This document shows positions 24,057 through 31,198 of a stretch of DNA of 64,000 bases, piece by piece. This DNA is from Lachnospiraceae bacterium. Lineage in GTDB: Bacteria > Bacillota > Clostridia > Oscillospirales > Ruminococcaceae. Numbering within the stretch: the stretch's first letter is position 1; each line of letters begins with the position of its first letter. The notes under the pieces were generated by a model. The model did not search any database. It was not told where the DNA came from and worked only from the letters and a program-made list of their open reading frames with translations. The stretch is taken from the NCBI GenBank assembly GCA_023664705.1, contig JAMPFE010000009.1, positions 46,479 through 110,478 of the forward strand, written 5' to 3'. Both the position numbers and the translations under genes were made by a program.

Positions 24057-26629
24057 TTGTCCCGTCCTTTTATCAGAGACAGCAGCCTCTGCGCCGCTCT
24101 GTCGGTCGTATATATATCGTTTCCTATGTCAATGCCCTTTTCGCGCAGCCGATGCGAAAGCCGCGTTATCTGCGGCACGTCAAGCCCTATCGAAACAAGC
24201 TCGTCCGTCCGCTCGAAAACCTTGTCCGTCTCATCGTAGCAGAACACCTTTCCCTTGTTCATCACAAGCACCTTCGTCGCGAATTTTACAATATCCTCCA
24301 TCGAGTGCGACACCAACAGCACGGTTTTCCCCGACTGCTCGTGATACCGCTTTATCAGCGACAGTATCTTGTCTCTGCCCTTTGGATCGAGCCCCGCCGC
24401 GGGCTCGTCGAGTATCAGCACCTCGGGGTCCATAGCCAGCACCCCCGCAAGCGCCACTCTCCGCTGCTGCCCTCCCGAAAGCTCAAACGGCGATTTTTCC
24501 AGCAAATGTGAGATACCCATGCTCTCGGCAGCCGATTTTACCCGCGCGTCAAGCTCCTCCCCCGACAGCCCCATATTTTTCGGTCCGTAAGCGATGTCCC
24601 CGGCGACGGTCTCCTCAAAGAGCTGATGCTCCGAGTATTGAAAAACTATCCCGACCTTAAAGCGTATATCGCGGATATTCGCATCCTTGCCCCAGATGTC
24701 CCTCCCGTCAATGAAAACCGTCCCCGAGGTCGGCTTGATAAGCCCGTTCAGATGCTGAATGAGCGTGGATTTTCCGCTCCCCGTGTGACCGATAATGCCG
24801 ACAAATTCCGCCTTGCCTATCGTCAAACTCACGTTGTCGACGGCGGTTTTCTCAAACGGCGTGCCTATGCTGTATTTATAGGTAAGATTTTCCAGCCGCG
24901 CCGCCTCTTCCCCGGGAGCCGTCGCAATATCCGTTTTTGTCATATCGGCAGCCTTTTTCCCCAACGGCAGCGCACCGTCGACAGCGGTTTTCTCAAACGG
25001 CGCACCCATACCGTATTCGGTAAGATTTTCCAGCCCCGTCGTCTCTTCCCCGGGAGCCGTCGCAATATCCGTTTTTGTCATATCGGCAGCCTTTTTCCCC
25101 AACGGCAGCGCACCGTCGACAGCGGTTTTCTCAAACGGCGCACCCATACCGTATTCGGTAAGATTTTCCAGCCCCGTCGTCTCTTCCCCGGGAGCCGTCA
25201 CAATATCCGTTTTCGTCATATCGGCAGCCTTTTTTCCCAACGGCAGCACACCGTCGACAGCGGTTTTCTCAAACGGCTCACCTATGCCGTACTCGGTAAT
25301 ATTTCCCAATTTCGCCGCTTCTTCCCCGGGAGCCGCCACAATATCCGTTTTCGTCATATCGGCAGCCTTTTTCCCCAACGGCAGCGCACCGTCGACGGCG
25401 GTTTTCTCAAACGGCGCACCCATACCGTATTCGGTAGGATTTTCCAATTTCGCCGCCTCTTCCCCGCTCCCGTGAGATTTAGAAATATCCGTTTTTACCA
25501 TATCGGCGTCCGTTTCCCTCATAAGCGCCAACCCATTATCCGCAGCGATTACTCGGTCAGCGCGCGCCGCCTCTCCCCCGCCCCCGTGAGATTTAGAAAT
25601 ATCCGTTTTTGTCATATCGGCAGTCCGCTTCCCCAACGGCAGCGCACCGTCAACAGCGGTTTTCTCAAACGGCGCACCCATACCGTATTCGGTAATATTT
25701 CCCGACCGCGCCGCCTCTTCCCCGCCCCCGGGAGCCGCCACAATATCCGTTTTTGTCATATCGGCAGTCCGCTTTCCCAACGGCAGCATAGAGATAGCCT
25801 CGGCGCATTCGTCCTCGAAAATTATCTCCTCGGAAATGCTCACGCCGCTTTTCCGCAGCATACCGCAAAGCTCCGTCACCTGCGGCACGTCAAGCCCCAC
25901 GGCTCCGAGCTCGTCCGCCCTCGCGAATATCTTCCGCGGAACGTCGTCCATAATTACCGAGCCCTTATCCATGACCACAACGCGGTCCGCCTGCGCCGCC
26001 TCGTCCATATAGTGCGTTATCAGGATAACGGTTATCCCCCGCTCCTTGTTGAGCCGCTTTATCGTTTTCATGACCTCCCGCCTGCCCTTCGGGTCAAGCA
26101 TGGCGGTCGGCTCGTCCATTACGATACAGCGCGGCTGCATGGCGATTATCCCCGCAATGGCAATGCGCTGCTTCTGCCCGCCCGAGAGCTGATGCGGCGC
26201 GTGCTCGCGGAACTCGTACATATCCACCTGCTTGAGCGCCTCGTCAACGCGCACCCGTATCTCCTCGGGCGGCACCCCGAGATTTTCGGGCGCGAACGCC
26301 ACGTCCTCCTCGACGATAGTCGCGACAAGCTGATTGTCGGGGTTCTGGAACACCATTCCGACGGTCTGCCGTATATCGAACAGCCTGTCCTCGTCCGAGG
26401 TGTCAATGCCGTCGACAACGACCCTCCCCGAAGTCGGCGTGAGTATCGCGTTGAAATGCTTCGCCAGCGTCGATTTCCCGCAGCCGTTATGCCCGAGCAC
26501 CGCGAGGAACTGCCCCTCGGGAACGCTCAGCGAAACGTTCCGCAGCGCCGCGGAGCGCTCGATAATCTTATCGTCATCGTCGCGGACAATATAGTCAAAG
26601 CACAGATTTTCCGTTTTAATTATGTCCAA
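24053..26629 (-). CDS. ecfA: Fused EcfA1-EcfA2 ABC ATPase with repetitive linker
   Basis: 858-residue protein containing both ECF ATPases that are normally separate genes of about 280 residues. Residues 1-280: EcfA1, with Walker A GHNGCGKST (46-54), LSGGQKQR, IVMDEPTAMLD. Residues about 579-858: EcfA2, with GHTGSGKST (614-622), LSGGQQRR, LILDEPAAGLD. Residues 281-578 are a linker of 46-residue repeats. The repeats resemble the end of EcfA1 (MLPLGKRTAD) joined to the first 30 residues of EcfA2 (LENLTYKYSIG, FEKTAVD). Start TTG 26629 follows AGGATGAG. No frameshift or stop interrupts the frame. It powers EcfT and unknown S components. Confidence 0.92.
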   Translation of the reverse strand: MDIIKTENLCFDYIVRDDDDKIIERSAALRNVSLSVPEGQFLAVLGHNGCGKSTLAKHFNAILTPTSGRVVVDGIDTSDEDRLFDIRQTVGMVFQNPDNQLVATIVEEDVAFAPENLGVPPEEIRVRVDEALKQVDMYEFREHAPHQLSGGQKQRIAIAGIIAMQPRCIVMDEPTAMLDPKGRREVMKTIKRLNKERGITVILITHYMDEAAQADRVVVMDKGSVIMDDVPRKIFARADELGAVGLDVPQVTELCGMLRKSGVSISEEIIFEDECAEAISMLPLGKRTADMTKTDIVAAPGGGEEAARSGNITEYGMGAPFEKTAVDGALPLGKRTADMTKTDISKSHGGGGEAARADRVIAADNGLALMRETDADMVKTDISKSHGSGEEAAKLENPTEYGMGAPFEKTAVDGALPLGKKAADMTKTDIVAAPGEEAAKLGNITEYGIGEPFEKTAVDGVLPLGKKAADMTKTDIVTAPGEETTGLENLTEYGMGAPFEKTAVDGALPLGKKAADMTKTDIATAPGEETTGLENLTEYGMGAPFEKTAVDGALPLGKKAADMTKTDIATAPGEEAARLENLTYKYSIGTPFEKTAVDNVSLTIGKAEFVGIIGHTGSGKSTLIQHLNGLIKPTSGTVFIDGRDIWGKDANIRDIRFKVGIVFQYSEHQLFEETVAGDIAYGPKNMGLSGEELDARVKSAAESMGISHLLEKSPFELSGGQQRRVALAGVLAMDPEVLILDEPAAGLDPKGRDKILSLIKRYHEQSGKTVLLVSHSMEDIVKFATKVLVMNKGKVFCYDETDKVFERTDELVSIGLDVPQITRLSHRLREKGIDIGNDIYTTDRAAQRLLSLIKGRDK
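24843..25790 (-). repeat. 138-bp coding tandem repeats linking EcfA1 and EcfA2
   Basis: The plus-strand landmark TTTTCTCAAACGGC recurs with its TC dinucleotide at 24852 (native EcfA2), 24993, 25131, 25269, 25407 and 25665; spacings are 141, 138, 138, 138 and 258 bp. The 258-bp gap contains a degenerate unit of about 120 bp. In protein, (A/T)DMTKTDI recurs seven times (one as MVKTDI) and FEKTAVD six times. All spacings are multiples of three. Confidence 0.95.
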
Positions 26630-26679
26630 TTTCTCATCCTCTTTTGTTCGGCAATTTTAAATATAGCCATACATATTAT

Positions 26680-26708
26680 ATTATACACCAAAACGCTTTG
26701 TTAGTCAA
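26680..26708 (-). promoter_or_regulatory. Sigma-A promoter for ecfA-ecfT-truA
   Basis: Minus-strand TTGACT (26703-26708), 17-bp spacer, TATAAT (26680-26685), about 50 nt upstream of the TTG start. Confidence 0.75.
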
Positions 26709-26943
26709 GTAAAAGTTTAGTGAAAACCACCCGATTTGTGGATTGATAAAAAGGGCGCTTTCTAAATCGGGATTTGCAAGAGCTCCCCTAACCCAAGCGA
26801 GCGTCGACAGGGCATTTAAGCCCGCATTTTGAGCAGTGCGGCAAACCACGTTGATTTAACCTCATGCTTGAACAATGCGCGTTTTTATTATCGGCAACCG
26901 AAAAATGCGGAAAAGGGGGAGTGGGAGAGGGGAAAGAGATCGG

Positions 26944-27027
26944 AAGAGGAAACCCGTAGGGAGAGGGGGGAACTCCGCATTTTTGTCGGATTTTGTTGTT
27001 CCCCCCTCTCCCGAAGGGTGTCCTCTT
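26944..27027. other. Long imperfect inverted repeat in intergenic region
   Basis: Arms 26944-26973 and 26998-27027 pair over about 30 bp, including a perfect 15-bp core (GGGAGAGGGGGGAAC and its complement), with a 24-nt loop. The left flank is a purine-rich tract. It sits in the 818-nt gene-poor region 26630-27447. It may be a MITE-like element or a structured RNA; no coding gene is supported here. Confidence 0.6.
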
Positions 27028-27126
27028 GCACGAGGTTAGTGTAAAAATAAAAGAAACGTAATCCGACAAAAAATCAGCATACCACACCCAAAACTGCAAT
27101 TCACTGCAAACTTTTTCGGTCACAAA

Positions 27127-27262
27127 TTAGTTAGTACCACAAATCCCAGATTTTAACATAAAATTACAGTACTCCCAAATATTTACAGCTCGAAACTGCA
27201 ATTAACCGCAAATAACTGCAAAACGGCTGCAAATCACTGCATGCCAACTGCAAAAAACTGCA
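27127..27262 (+). repeat. ACTGCAA-rich intergenic repeat, copy A
   Basis: At least seven ACTGCAA-like heptamers at irregular 9-15 nt spacing follow a conserved block CCCAAATATTTACAGC. A second, inverted copy occurs at 50534-50640 upstream of ilvB with the same block and heptamers. Function unknown. Confidence 0.65.
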
Positions 27263-27263
27263 A

Positions 27264-27305
27264 GAAAAGGGACAAATCCACCCCGATTTGTCCCTTTTCA
27301 AAAAT
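27264..27305. terminator. Strong hairpin terminator
   Basis: Perfect 15-bp stem (GAAAAGGGACAAATC and complement) with 6-nt loop, A/T-rich on both sides. It lies about 150 nt beyond the stop of the minus-strand methyltransferase operon, which it could terminate. Confidence 0.6.
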
Positions 27306-27447
27306 TTTTTGCAATTTCCCAGTCAAAAACTTGCAAAATCCGAAAAATAATTCACAAATGCGTAAAAATTATCACCCGAAACCGTTATTTAAACGCGAGC
27401 ATAGACAGCATAAACATTCGGCTCAACCAAGCCGTTTGCCGAGCCTG

Positions 27448-28314
27448 TCACGGGAAAACGACAATAGCCGTACTGCCGCACGGCAGCGGCAGCCCCGTCT
27501 GCTTTACGGGGAGCCCTATCTCCTCGGAGCGCACCGTTATCGGGAATTTCCGCCCCACGGTCATTTGCAGCAGATAGCTCATCACGCTCGCCGAAAGCCC
27601 CGTAGTATACGAATTAAGCAGCACAAACAGCGGCTTCTCCGACAGCAGCGCCGTAATGCCCTCCATTAAGCCGAAAATGCTGTCCTCGAGCTTCCACATC
27701 TCGCCGTTGGTGCCGCGCCCGTAGCTCGGCGGGTCGAGGATAACGCCATCGTAATGCGTTCCGCGGCGAATTTCGCGGCGAATGAATTTGTTTGCGTCGT
27801 CAACTATCCAGCGGATCGGCTTGTCCTCAAGCCCCGATAGCTTCGCGTTGGTGCGCGCCCAATCCACCATGCCCTTTACCGCGTCGCAGTGGCAGACGGA
27901 CGCTCCCGCCGCCGCGCAAGCCAATGTTGCTCCGCCCGTGTACGCGAACAGATTGAGCACGTTTATCGGACGCTCGGCAGCGCGGATAATGTCGCCGCAG
28001 TAGTCCCAGTTGACCGCCTGCTCGGGGAACAAGCCCGTGTGCTTGAAACCCGTCGGCTTGACCATAAAGCGCAGCCCGCCGTAGCTTATCTGCCAGCTTT
28101 CGGGCAGCTTTCGGCGGTAATCCCAAGCACCGCCGCCCTTATCGGAGCGTAAGTACCGCGCGTGAGCGTCTTTCCACTCGGGAGCCGCGCTCTCGTTTTT
28201 CCAGATGATTTGAGGGTCGGGGCGTATCAGCGTAACGTCGCCCCAGCGCTCCAGCCGCTCGCCGTCCGAAGCGTCTATCAGCTCGTAGTCTGTCCATTTA
28301 TCGGAAATTCTCAT
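27448..28314 (-). CDS. Class I SAM-dependent methyltransferase (RlmI/RlmK-like)
   Basis: 288 residues: SAM-binding motif I in VLNLFAYTGGATLACAAAGA, acidic loop CHCDAVKGMVDWA and the catalytic LDPPSYGRG motif. This matches RlmI-type rRNA (m5C or m2G) methyltransferases, but the N-terminal PUA domain of RlmI is absent, replaced by about 100 residues with a beta-rich segment. Substrate is therefore likely RNA but not certain. Last gene of the ruv-CPBP-MBL-NUDIX run, 18 nt after the NUDIX gene. Confidence 0.82.
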   Translation of the reverse strand: MRISDKWTDYELIDASDGERLERWGDVTLIRPDPQIIWKNESAAPEWKDAHARYLRSDKGGGAWDYRRKLPESWQISYGGLRFMVKPTGFKHTGLFPEQAVNWDYCGDIIRAAERPINVLNLFAYTGGATLACAAAGASVCHCDAVKGMVDWARTNAKLSGLEDKPIRWIVDDANKFIRREIRRGTHYDGVILDPPSYGRGTNGEMWKLEDSIFGLMEGITALLSEKPLFVLLNSYTTGLSASVMSYLLQMTVGRKFPITVRSEEIGLPVKQTGLPLPCGSTAIVVFP

Positions 28315-28332
28315 AAATTTACCTCGATGTTT

Positions 28333-29292
28333 TTACATAACCGCCGCTCTGCCATATGGGTACTCCCCGTCCCAGCCGCACGGGAAATATCCGTCTCCGT
28401 AAATGTCAAGAAGCGCGGTGAAAAATCCCTCGTTACCGAGAGCGCGCTCAACCGCCGCCCAACACAAGTCGCGCTTTACCATATCGGCGATCTCCTCGTC
28501 AAGAGCGTTTTCTTCCTCCAAGCCGCCGTGCGTTCTAAATGACTGCCACGCGTTCCAAATATCCTTGTCCAAAGCCATTGATACGGTTGCAAAAATATCA
28601 TCTACCGCGTCCTTACCGACGAGCTGCTCTGCCGATTTCTCCAATAGTAAAATCCTCGGCTCCCACACGCTTAAATAGTTGGCGTTCCAATTGTCGTAAG
28701 CGTCGTAAACAGAGCGCACAAGCAGGTATTTTTCCGTCGGAGTGCCGCTGTTCGCGAACCACTTTATCGACTGCATATCCTCGATGAATTTTTCGGAAAC
28801 GCTCCGTTTCAAATATTCGTCCAGCAGAGCATAGGAAACATCTCCCTTCGGGTGAACCAGCTTGATAGCTTCCTCGGCGGGAACCCATTCCGCGCCGTCG
28901 ACCTCGCCCGAAAGCGTGAACTCGCACTTCTTGGCGCGCGCGATAAAGCCTATCATCAGCATATCCTTTTTCGCGAACCAATACGTTCCCACAAGGCGGT
29001 TACTTTCAAGCTCGATGCCGAGCTCCTCGAGAACCTCGCGCCGTGCGGTCTCTTCGGCGCTCTCGCAAGGCTTCATAAAGCCCGACACAAGTACTCGGTA
29101 TTGCGTCGACATATAGTCCTGCCGCAGCAGCGCCGCCTCGCCGAACTCGTTGATTATCAGCACTATCACCGCGCTCGGGAACATATCGAACCGCGGCTGC
29201 CCGCACCTTTCGCAGAACGGTACGTCGCCCTCGTCGCCGATCGGCTTCATTATCAGCCTTTCCCCGCAGTCGGGGCAGAATTTAAAACGCAT
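28333..29292 (-). CDS. Zinc-ribbon NUDIX hydrolase with extra C-terminal domain
   Basis: 319 residues. A zinc ribbon (CPDCG and CERCG, residues 6-31) precedes a NUDIX domain whose Nudix box reads GFMKPCESAEETARREVLEE followed by LGIE, with all catalytic glutamates. This layout is NudC/NADH pyrophosphatase-like. The last about 130 residues (from roughly residue 190) match no family I recognise and are acidic and tryptophan-containing. The substrate may be a nucleotide cofactor. It lies 2 nt after the MBL gene. Confidence 0.8.
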   Translation of the reverse strand: MRFKFCPDCGERLIMKPIGDEGDVPFCERCGQPRFDMFPSAVIVLIINEFGEAALLRQDYMSTQYRVLVSGFMKPCESAEETARREVLEELGIELESNRLVGTYWFAKKDMLMIGFIARAKKCEFTLSGEVDGAEWVPAEEAIKLVHPKGDVSYALLDEYLKRSVSEKFIEDMQSIKWFANSGTPTEKYLLVRSVYDAYDNWNANYLSVWEPRILLLEKSAEQLVGKDAVDDIFATVSMALDKDIWNAWQSFRTHGGLEEENALDEEIADMVKRDLCWAAVERALGNEGFFTALLDIYGDGYFPCGWDGEYPYGRAAVM

Positions 29293-29294
29293 GA

Positions 29295-29867
29295 TTACCT
29301 CATTTTCTTTTCATTTGCGTGACCGTAATATACCGTTTTCGGATTATGCCTTAAAATAAGCTCCCAATCGCTTTTCAGCGCCGAATTATCCGTATACGCG
29401 CCTAAAAACTCAAACGGCTCAAGGTCACCCGCAAAGCAGCTTCCTTCGTCCAAAATTACGGCGATACCGTCGGCGCTGTGACTTTTTGTGGGAACGATCT
29501 CCCCTTGTATGCCTATTGTTTCAAGGAACGCTCTGCTCTCCCGACAAGCAATCACCACAGCTTTGTTTTCATTTATAGGCTTGTAATTTAAACGCGGTTC
29601 ACGCCGAAATATCGCGTCCGAAAAGTGAACATATCCGACCTGATGTTCCATTATCAGCAGTTTAACTCCGAGTTCCGTCAATTCACCGATAAGTCCGATA
29701 TGGTCGGGGTGATAGTGCGTGGCAAGAACATATTTTATATCGGCAACGGATATCCCGCACTTTTTTATTTCCTTGAAAAACAACGGTAAAGTACCCGCGT
29801 AATCCGTGTCGAGCAGCAATCCGTTGATAAAGTAGGTGTTTGTGTTTCCGTATTTCAGTTTTGTCAT
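29295..29867 (-). CDS. MBL-fold metallo-hydrolase
   Basis: 190 residues, a minimal metallo-beta-lactamase fold: zinc motif THYHPDHIG (HxHxDH), later KSHSADGI, CFAGDLEP (metal Asp) and the C-terminal YYGHAN histidine. No extra domains, so the substrate is unclear; related small MBL proteins hydrolyse thioesters, lactones or RNA. Its ATG overlaps the stop of the 52-residue ORF upstream (ATGA), so translation is coupled. Confidence 0.85.
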   Translation of the reverse strand: MTKLKYGNTNTYFINGLLLDTDYAGTLPLFFKEIKKCGISVADIKYVLATHYHPDHIGLIGELTELGVKLLIMEHQVGYVHFSDAIFRREPRLNYKPINENKAVVIACRESRAFLETIGIQGEIVPTKSHSADGIAVILDEGSCFAGDLEPFEFLGAYTDNSALKSDWELILRHNPKTVYYGHANEKKMR

Positions 29868-30022
29868 AATGTTCCGAGCTTGTCCTTTCGTTTAACGAAC
29901 CAAACCGCCCAAGCGAACGCCAAGCCCATAACTATCCATTGCAGATAATTGTCGATAAACACGGCGGTCAAGCCGTTGCTCATAATAAAGCTTTCGCCGT
30001 CAAGGCTGATTATGTTGCTCAT
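29864..30022 (-). CDS. 52-residue membrane micro-protein carrying a copied CPBP C-terminus
   Basis: ATG at 30022 overlaps the previous stop by ATGA and the stop at 29864-29866 overlaps the MBL start, so the ORF fits perfectly into the coupled operon. The first 20 residues are unique (MSNIISLDGESF...); the rest contains FIDNYLQWIVMGLAFAWAV, a transmembrane helix nearly identical to the end of the CPBP protease encoded upstream. It lies on the 83-bp direct repeat. It could be a functional regulator of the protease or a duplication by-product. Confidence 0.55.
   Translation of the reverse strand: MSNIISLDGESFIMSNGLTAVFIDNYLQWIVMGLAFAWAVWFVKRKDKLGTL
29881..29963 (-). repeat. 83-bp direct repeat, downstream copy
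   Basis: Matches 30442-30524 at 82 of 83 positions with a 561-bp period (187 codons). Encodes the C-terminal helix of the CPBP protein in both places. Confidence 0.95.
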
Positions 30023-30435
30023 TTACCATACGCCCTCAATATTTCCTCAAGTGACTTGATAAACGGCGGCAGAGCGGTCTGATCCGCCTTGAACTTGAAC
30101 TTCATAGAATGGGTGAAATTCGTTATCGTACCGCAAACCGTTATCTGCCCCGTCCTTTGCATTATGAGCTCAAGCTCCTGTTCATAACCGATAAGGCTTT
30201 CAAGCTTTACGGCAGTCCGCTTCAGGTCGTACATTTCCTTAAGTTCGGCGGCGAATTGCACGATTTGTTTGATATCGCACTCAAAATCGCCCACTCCCGC
30301 AAACCTGCCGTCCATACTTTGAACCCGCAAATCGAACAGGGTGTTGTACGGATTCCCGCCCGCAGCGTCCTCGGGATAATGCTTGAAATCAACTATTTCA
30401 AAAAGGTTTTCGCCGAATTCAAACCGCGCGTTCAT
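30019..30435 (-). CDS. WapI-like immunity-family protein (tentative)
   Basis: 138 residues, soluble, alpha/beta. The pattern FEIVDFKHYPEDAAGGNPYN near the start and MKFKFKADQTALPPFIKSLE near the end resembles WapI-type immunity proteins that neutralise contact-dependent toxins, as far as I recall; no toxin gene is adjacent, so the role is uncertain. It overlaps the CPBP gene by 17 nt and ends in an ATGA junction with the micro-ORF. Direct repeats flank it, consistent with acquisition or duplication at this site. Confidence 0.6.
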   Translation of the reverse strand: MNARFEFGENLFEIVDFKHYPEDAAGGNPYNTLFDLRVQSMDGRFAGVGDFECDIKQIVQFAAELKEMYDLKRTAVKLESLIGYEQELELIMQRTGQITVCGTITNFTHSMKFKFKADQTALPPFIKSLEEILRAYGK

Positions 30436-31198
30436 AAATATTGTCCTTTCGTATAACGAACCAAACCGCCCAAGCGAACGCCAAGCCCATAACTATCCAT
30501 TGCAGATAATTGTCGATAAACACGAAAACGGGGTTATCACCCCACTCCGCGACGAACTTCGTGGAATTTGCAGGAACGTCGTACAAAAAATGCAGCAGCA
30601 TGGGCATTAAAATATTGTGCGAGTGCAGATATATCGACGCGAACGCGAAGCCCATGCCGCCCGTCTGCAAAAAGCGATACAGAGCGTCCTCGAAGTTATC
30701 GCAGCCGATAACATGCATCAGCCCAAATATCACGGCGGATATCCCTGCGTACAGCAGGCGGCGCTTCCGAGTGCGTTCGCCGTTGAAATAGCCCTCGCAC
30801 ACGAACCCTCGGAACGTCAGCTCCTCCCAGAAGCCCGTAGTTATCTGCTGACAGAACACGCACGAAAACACCATCGCAAACGTTGTATCGATAAACTCCA
30901 CAGCGCCGAGCGCCACATAAACCGCGCTCAGAACGGTGAGCGTAATAAGCCCGAGTCCCGCAAAAAACGCGGCTTTGAAGCCCTTGAAATTGATAACGTT
31001 CGTCCATTTTTCCTTGTGAAACAGCTTAACGAAAGCAATAAGATCCGCGATGCCGAAAACGAGCCGTTCCGCGCTGCTGAAAAAGTACCATTGCGCCCCG
31101 TCGAGCCCCGCCGCTCTCCCTATCTCGGTTATTCCCCAAAAGACGAGAAAAAACGCCGCCGCGAGAAAGATGCCGACGTTGTTCTTAATAACGCGCAT
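30419..31198 (-). CDS. CPBP-family intramembrane metalloprotease
   Basis: 259 residues with about eight membrane helices and the CAAX-protease/bacteriocin-processing motifs: FWEELTFRGF (EExxxR), IFGLMHVIG (FxxxH) and LLHFLYDV (HxxxD). Such proteins process prenylated peptides or bacteriocins or confer self-immunity. The ATG at 31198 overlaps the ruvB stop by one base; the longer upstream frame is a shadow of ruvB. The last 28 codons are the part duplicated downstream. Confidence 0.85.
   Translation of the reverse strand: MRVIKNNVGIFLAAAFFLVFWGITEIGRAAGLDGAQWYFFSSAERLVFGIADLIAFVKLFHKEKWTNVINFKGFKAAFFAGLGLITLTVLSAVYVALGAVEFIDTTFAMVFSCVFCQQITTGFWEELTFRGFVCEGYFNGERTRKRRLLYAGISAVIFGLMHVIGCDNFEDALYRFLQTGGMGFAFASIYLHSHNILMPMLLHFLYDVPANSTKFVAEWGDNPVFVFIDNYLQWIVMGLAFAWAVWFVIRKDNIYERAV
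30442..30524 (-). repeat. 83-bp direct repeat, upstream copy (in CPBP gene)
   Basis: Partner of 29881-29963; lies within the 3' end of the CPBP gene and its overlap with the immunity-like gene. Confidence 0.95.

Noticed and set aside
24843..25790. Regularly spaced repeats as a CRISPR array
   Set aside because: The 138-bp units are repeated throughout their length, are in frame inside a protein gene and have no unique spacers.
24626..26704. 692-codon open frame on the plus strand opposite the fused ecfA gene, and similar long antisense frames (21418-23226, 41566-43500, 57887-59833)
   Set aside because: They mirror GC-rich real genes with clear motifs on the other strand, are Arg/His-rich and lack recognisable domains or ribosome sites.
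26788..27123. 111-codon minus-strand frame rich in Pro, Ser and Phe
   Set aside because: It is a translation of the purine-rich inverted repeat; no start signals or family likeness.
30019..30435. Complete toxin-immunity or contact-inhibition locus around the immunity-like gene
   Set aside because: No toxin, secretion or Rhs/WapA-type gene lies nearby; only the single tentative immunity-like protein is seen.
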